From: Clostridiales bacterium
GTDB taxonomy: Bacteria; Bacillota; Clostridia; Peptostreptococcales; Anaerovoracaceae
Assembly (NCBI GenBank): GCA_009778945.1
Contig: WRFF01000112.1
Span: 1-5,536, forward strand
DNA length: 5,536 nucleotides
Direction of reading: 5' to 3'
Position numbers and translations under genes: made by a program
Notes under the pieces: model-generated
What the model was told of the DNA's origin: nothing
What the model saw: the letters and a program-made list of their open reading frames with translations, nothing else
Database searches by the model: none
Shown here: in pieces, positions 4,647 to 5,536 of the stretch
Layout of the letters: each line of letters begins with the position of its first letter
How positions within the stretch are numbered: position 1 is the first letter of the stretch

Positions 4647-5536
4647 TTACGCTTCTATCGCGTCTGTTTCGCCGCTCTCGGCAGCTTTCGCTCTCTGTTC
4701 GCGCAACCGTTTCAGATAGCCTTTTTCGCCCGGGAGGATCGCAAACAGCAGCGTGCCGAGCCCGAAAGATACGACCGTAACCGGATACATATTGAGGCTC
4801 CAGAAAGTGCCCGCCGTAAAAGCCGGCGTGGCGAACGTCCACCAGAAGTTGACCGCCAACGCCACGATCAGGGTGATCCACGCCGCCATCTTGCTGGTCT
4901 TCCAGACGAGCCCATAGAAGAAGATGACAAAGACCGGGATACCGAACGAGAAGCACCACAGGAATACCGGGAACAGGACCGCCTGGAATATCAGCGCGGG
5001 GATCGCCGCAAGCAGCGCCACAACGATGATCATGACACGCATGAGTTTGAGCCTGCCGGCGTCGCTGAGGTCGGGCTTGAGGGCCTTCCCAATGATATCG
5101 TTGACAAGCACCGTAGCGCCTCCGAAGATCTGGCCGGATCCGGCTGAAAGGACCGCTGTCAGAAGGCTGATCATCAAAAGGCCGATCAGCCAGCCGGGAA
5201 GCGCCGCGTTCGCGACCGCGAACACGCCGAGCTTTCCGAACTCGGAAGGATCGACTCCCGCCGCCGTCATGATTCTCGGGATGGCCGGCACCGCGACCGC
5301 AACCAGCGCGATGATGACCCACGGGAACGCGGTGATCATGTTGGAGAACGTGGCCAGAAGGCTACCCTTGCGGCAAGCCTCATCGGACTTGGCCGCCAGG
5401 ACCGGCGAGTACATACCCTGCGCAACCGCGCACGCGCAGCAGTGCAGGACGGCGACCGGCACGATGACCTGGGTGATGATGTCCGGCGAGAAATTGAACA
5501 TATTCAGGAACTGGGATTTACCCGCGGCGTCGAAGA
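4647..5536 (-). CDS. Sodium:solute symporter (SSS family), C-terminal part
   Basis: The reading frame enters from beyond the right edge and ends at TAA 4649-4647; 295 complete residues are visible, about the C-terminal 60 percent of a normal SSS protein. Numbering from the first complete codon, hydrophobic segments lie near 19-38, 63-86, 113-128, 168-187, 189-210, 217-237 and 247-267, followed by a basic, charged cytoplasmic tail (KGYLKRLREQRAKAAESGE). Family landmarks are the VLAAKSDEACRKGSLLA loop (45-61) and the LSAGSGQIFGGATVLVNDI helix (129-147), which corresponds to the TM segment bearing the second half of the Na2 site. There the usual Ser-Ser/Thr pair reads Ser130-Ala131. The substrate cannot be told; organic acids, amino acids or pantothenate are all known for this family. 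Two membrane microproteins follow immediately. The internal ATG at 5501 is not the start. Confidence 0.9.
   Translation of the reverse strand, partial: FDAAGKSQFLNMFNFSPDIITQVIVPVAVLHCCACAVAQGMYSPVLAAKSDEACRKGSLLATFSNMITAFPWVIIALVAVAVPAIPRIMTAAGVDPSEFGKLGVFAVANAALPGWLIGLLMISLLTAVLSAGSGQIFGGATVLVNDIIGKALKPDLSDAGRLKLMRVMIIVVALLAAIPALIFQAVLFPVFLWCFSFGIPVFVIFFYGLVWKTSKMAAWITLIVALAVNFWWTFATPAFTAGTFWSLNMYPVTVVSFGLGTLLFAILPGEKGYLKRLREQRAKAAESGETDAIEA

Noticed and set aside
4618..5322. 234-codon minus-strand frame within the symporter
   Set aside because: Out of frame with the symporter, whose helices and family motifs are clear. The alternative product is Arg/Gly rich and not membrane-like.

Overview
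The window looks like a chromosomal segment from a GC-rich member of the Bacillota, probably Clostridia. This is an inference from four things: a YwiB-type DUF1934 gene next to ddl, strong AGGAGG-type Shine-Dalgarno sites, a subgroup Ic-type aspartate aminotransferase, and short-spaced housekeeping operons. No phage, IS, CRISPR or resistance cassette is visible. Most of it is ordinary metabolism, and the interesting material is in the gaps.

Left half, minus strand (2943 down to 1). A leftward unit reads ddl (D-Ala-D-Ala ligase, cell wall), a DUF1934/calycin-like protein whose start lies inside the ddl end, and an aspartate-type PLP aminotransferase. It ends at a hairpin plus T4 at 79-53. A tRNA-Gly(CCC), cut by the window edge, follows at once with its own apparent extended -10 promoter inside a duplicated 12-bp element.

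Middle, plus strand (2949 to 4315). panB (ketopantoate hydroxymethyltransferase, first committed step to pantothenate/CoA) is divergent from ddl. A small zincin-like metallopeptidase gene begins 3 nt after the panB stop. The ddl/panB divide holds a near-perfect palindrome in which two extended -10 elements stand back to back. The ddl side would yield an almost leaderless mRNA. The panB side gives a leader of about 90 nt ending in a strong hairpin with one bulged A just before the Shine-Dalgarno site, a candidate pan-type leader RNA.

Right part, minus strand (5536 down to 4319). The C-terminal 295 residues of a sodium:solute symporter (SSS family) are followed by two short, well-started ORFs of 37 and 41 codons, each encoding a single membrane-spanning helix with a basic tail. 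They are probable symporter-associated microproteins. The unit ends at a strong hairpin whose T-rich tail lies over the end of the convergent metallopeptidase gene.

The best candidates for something undescribed are the two microproteins, the symmetric divergent promoter and the panB leader hairpin.
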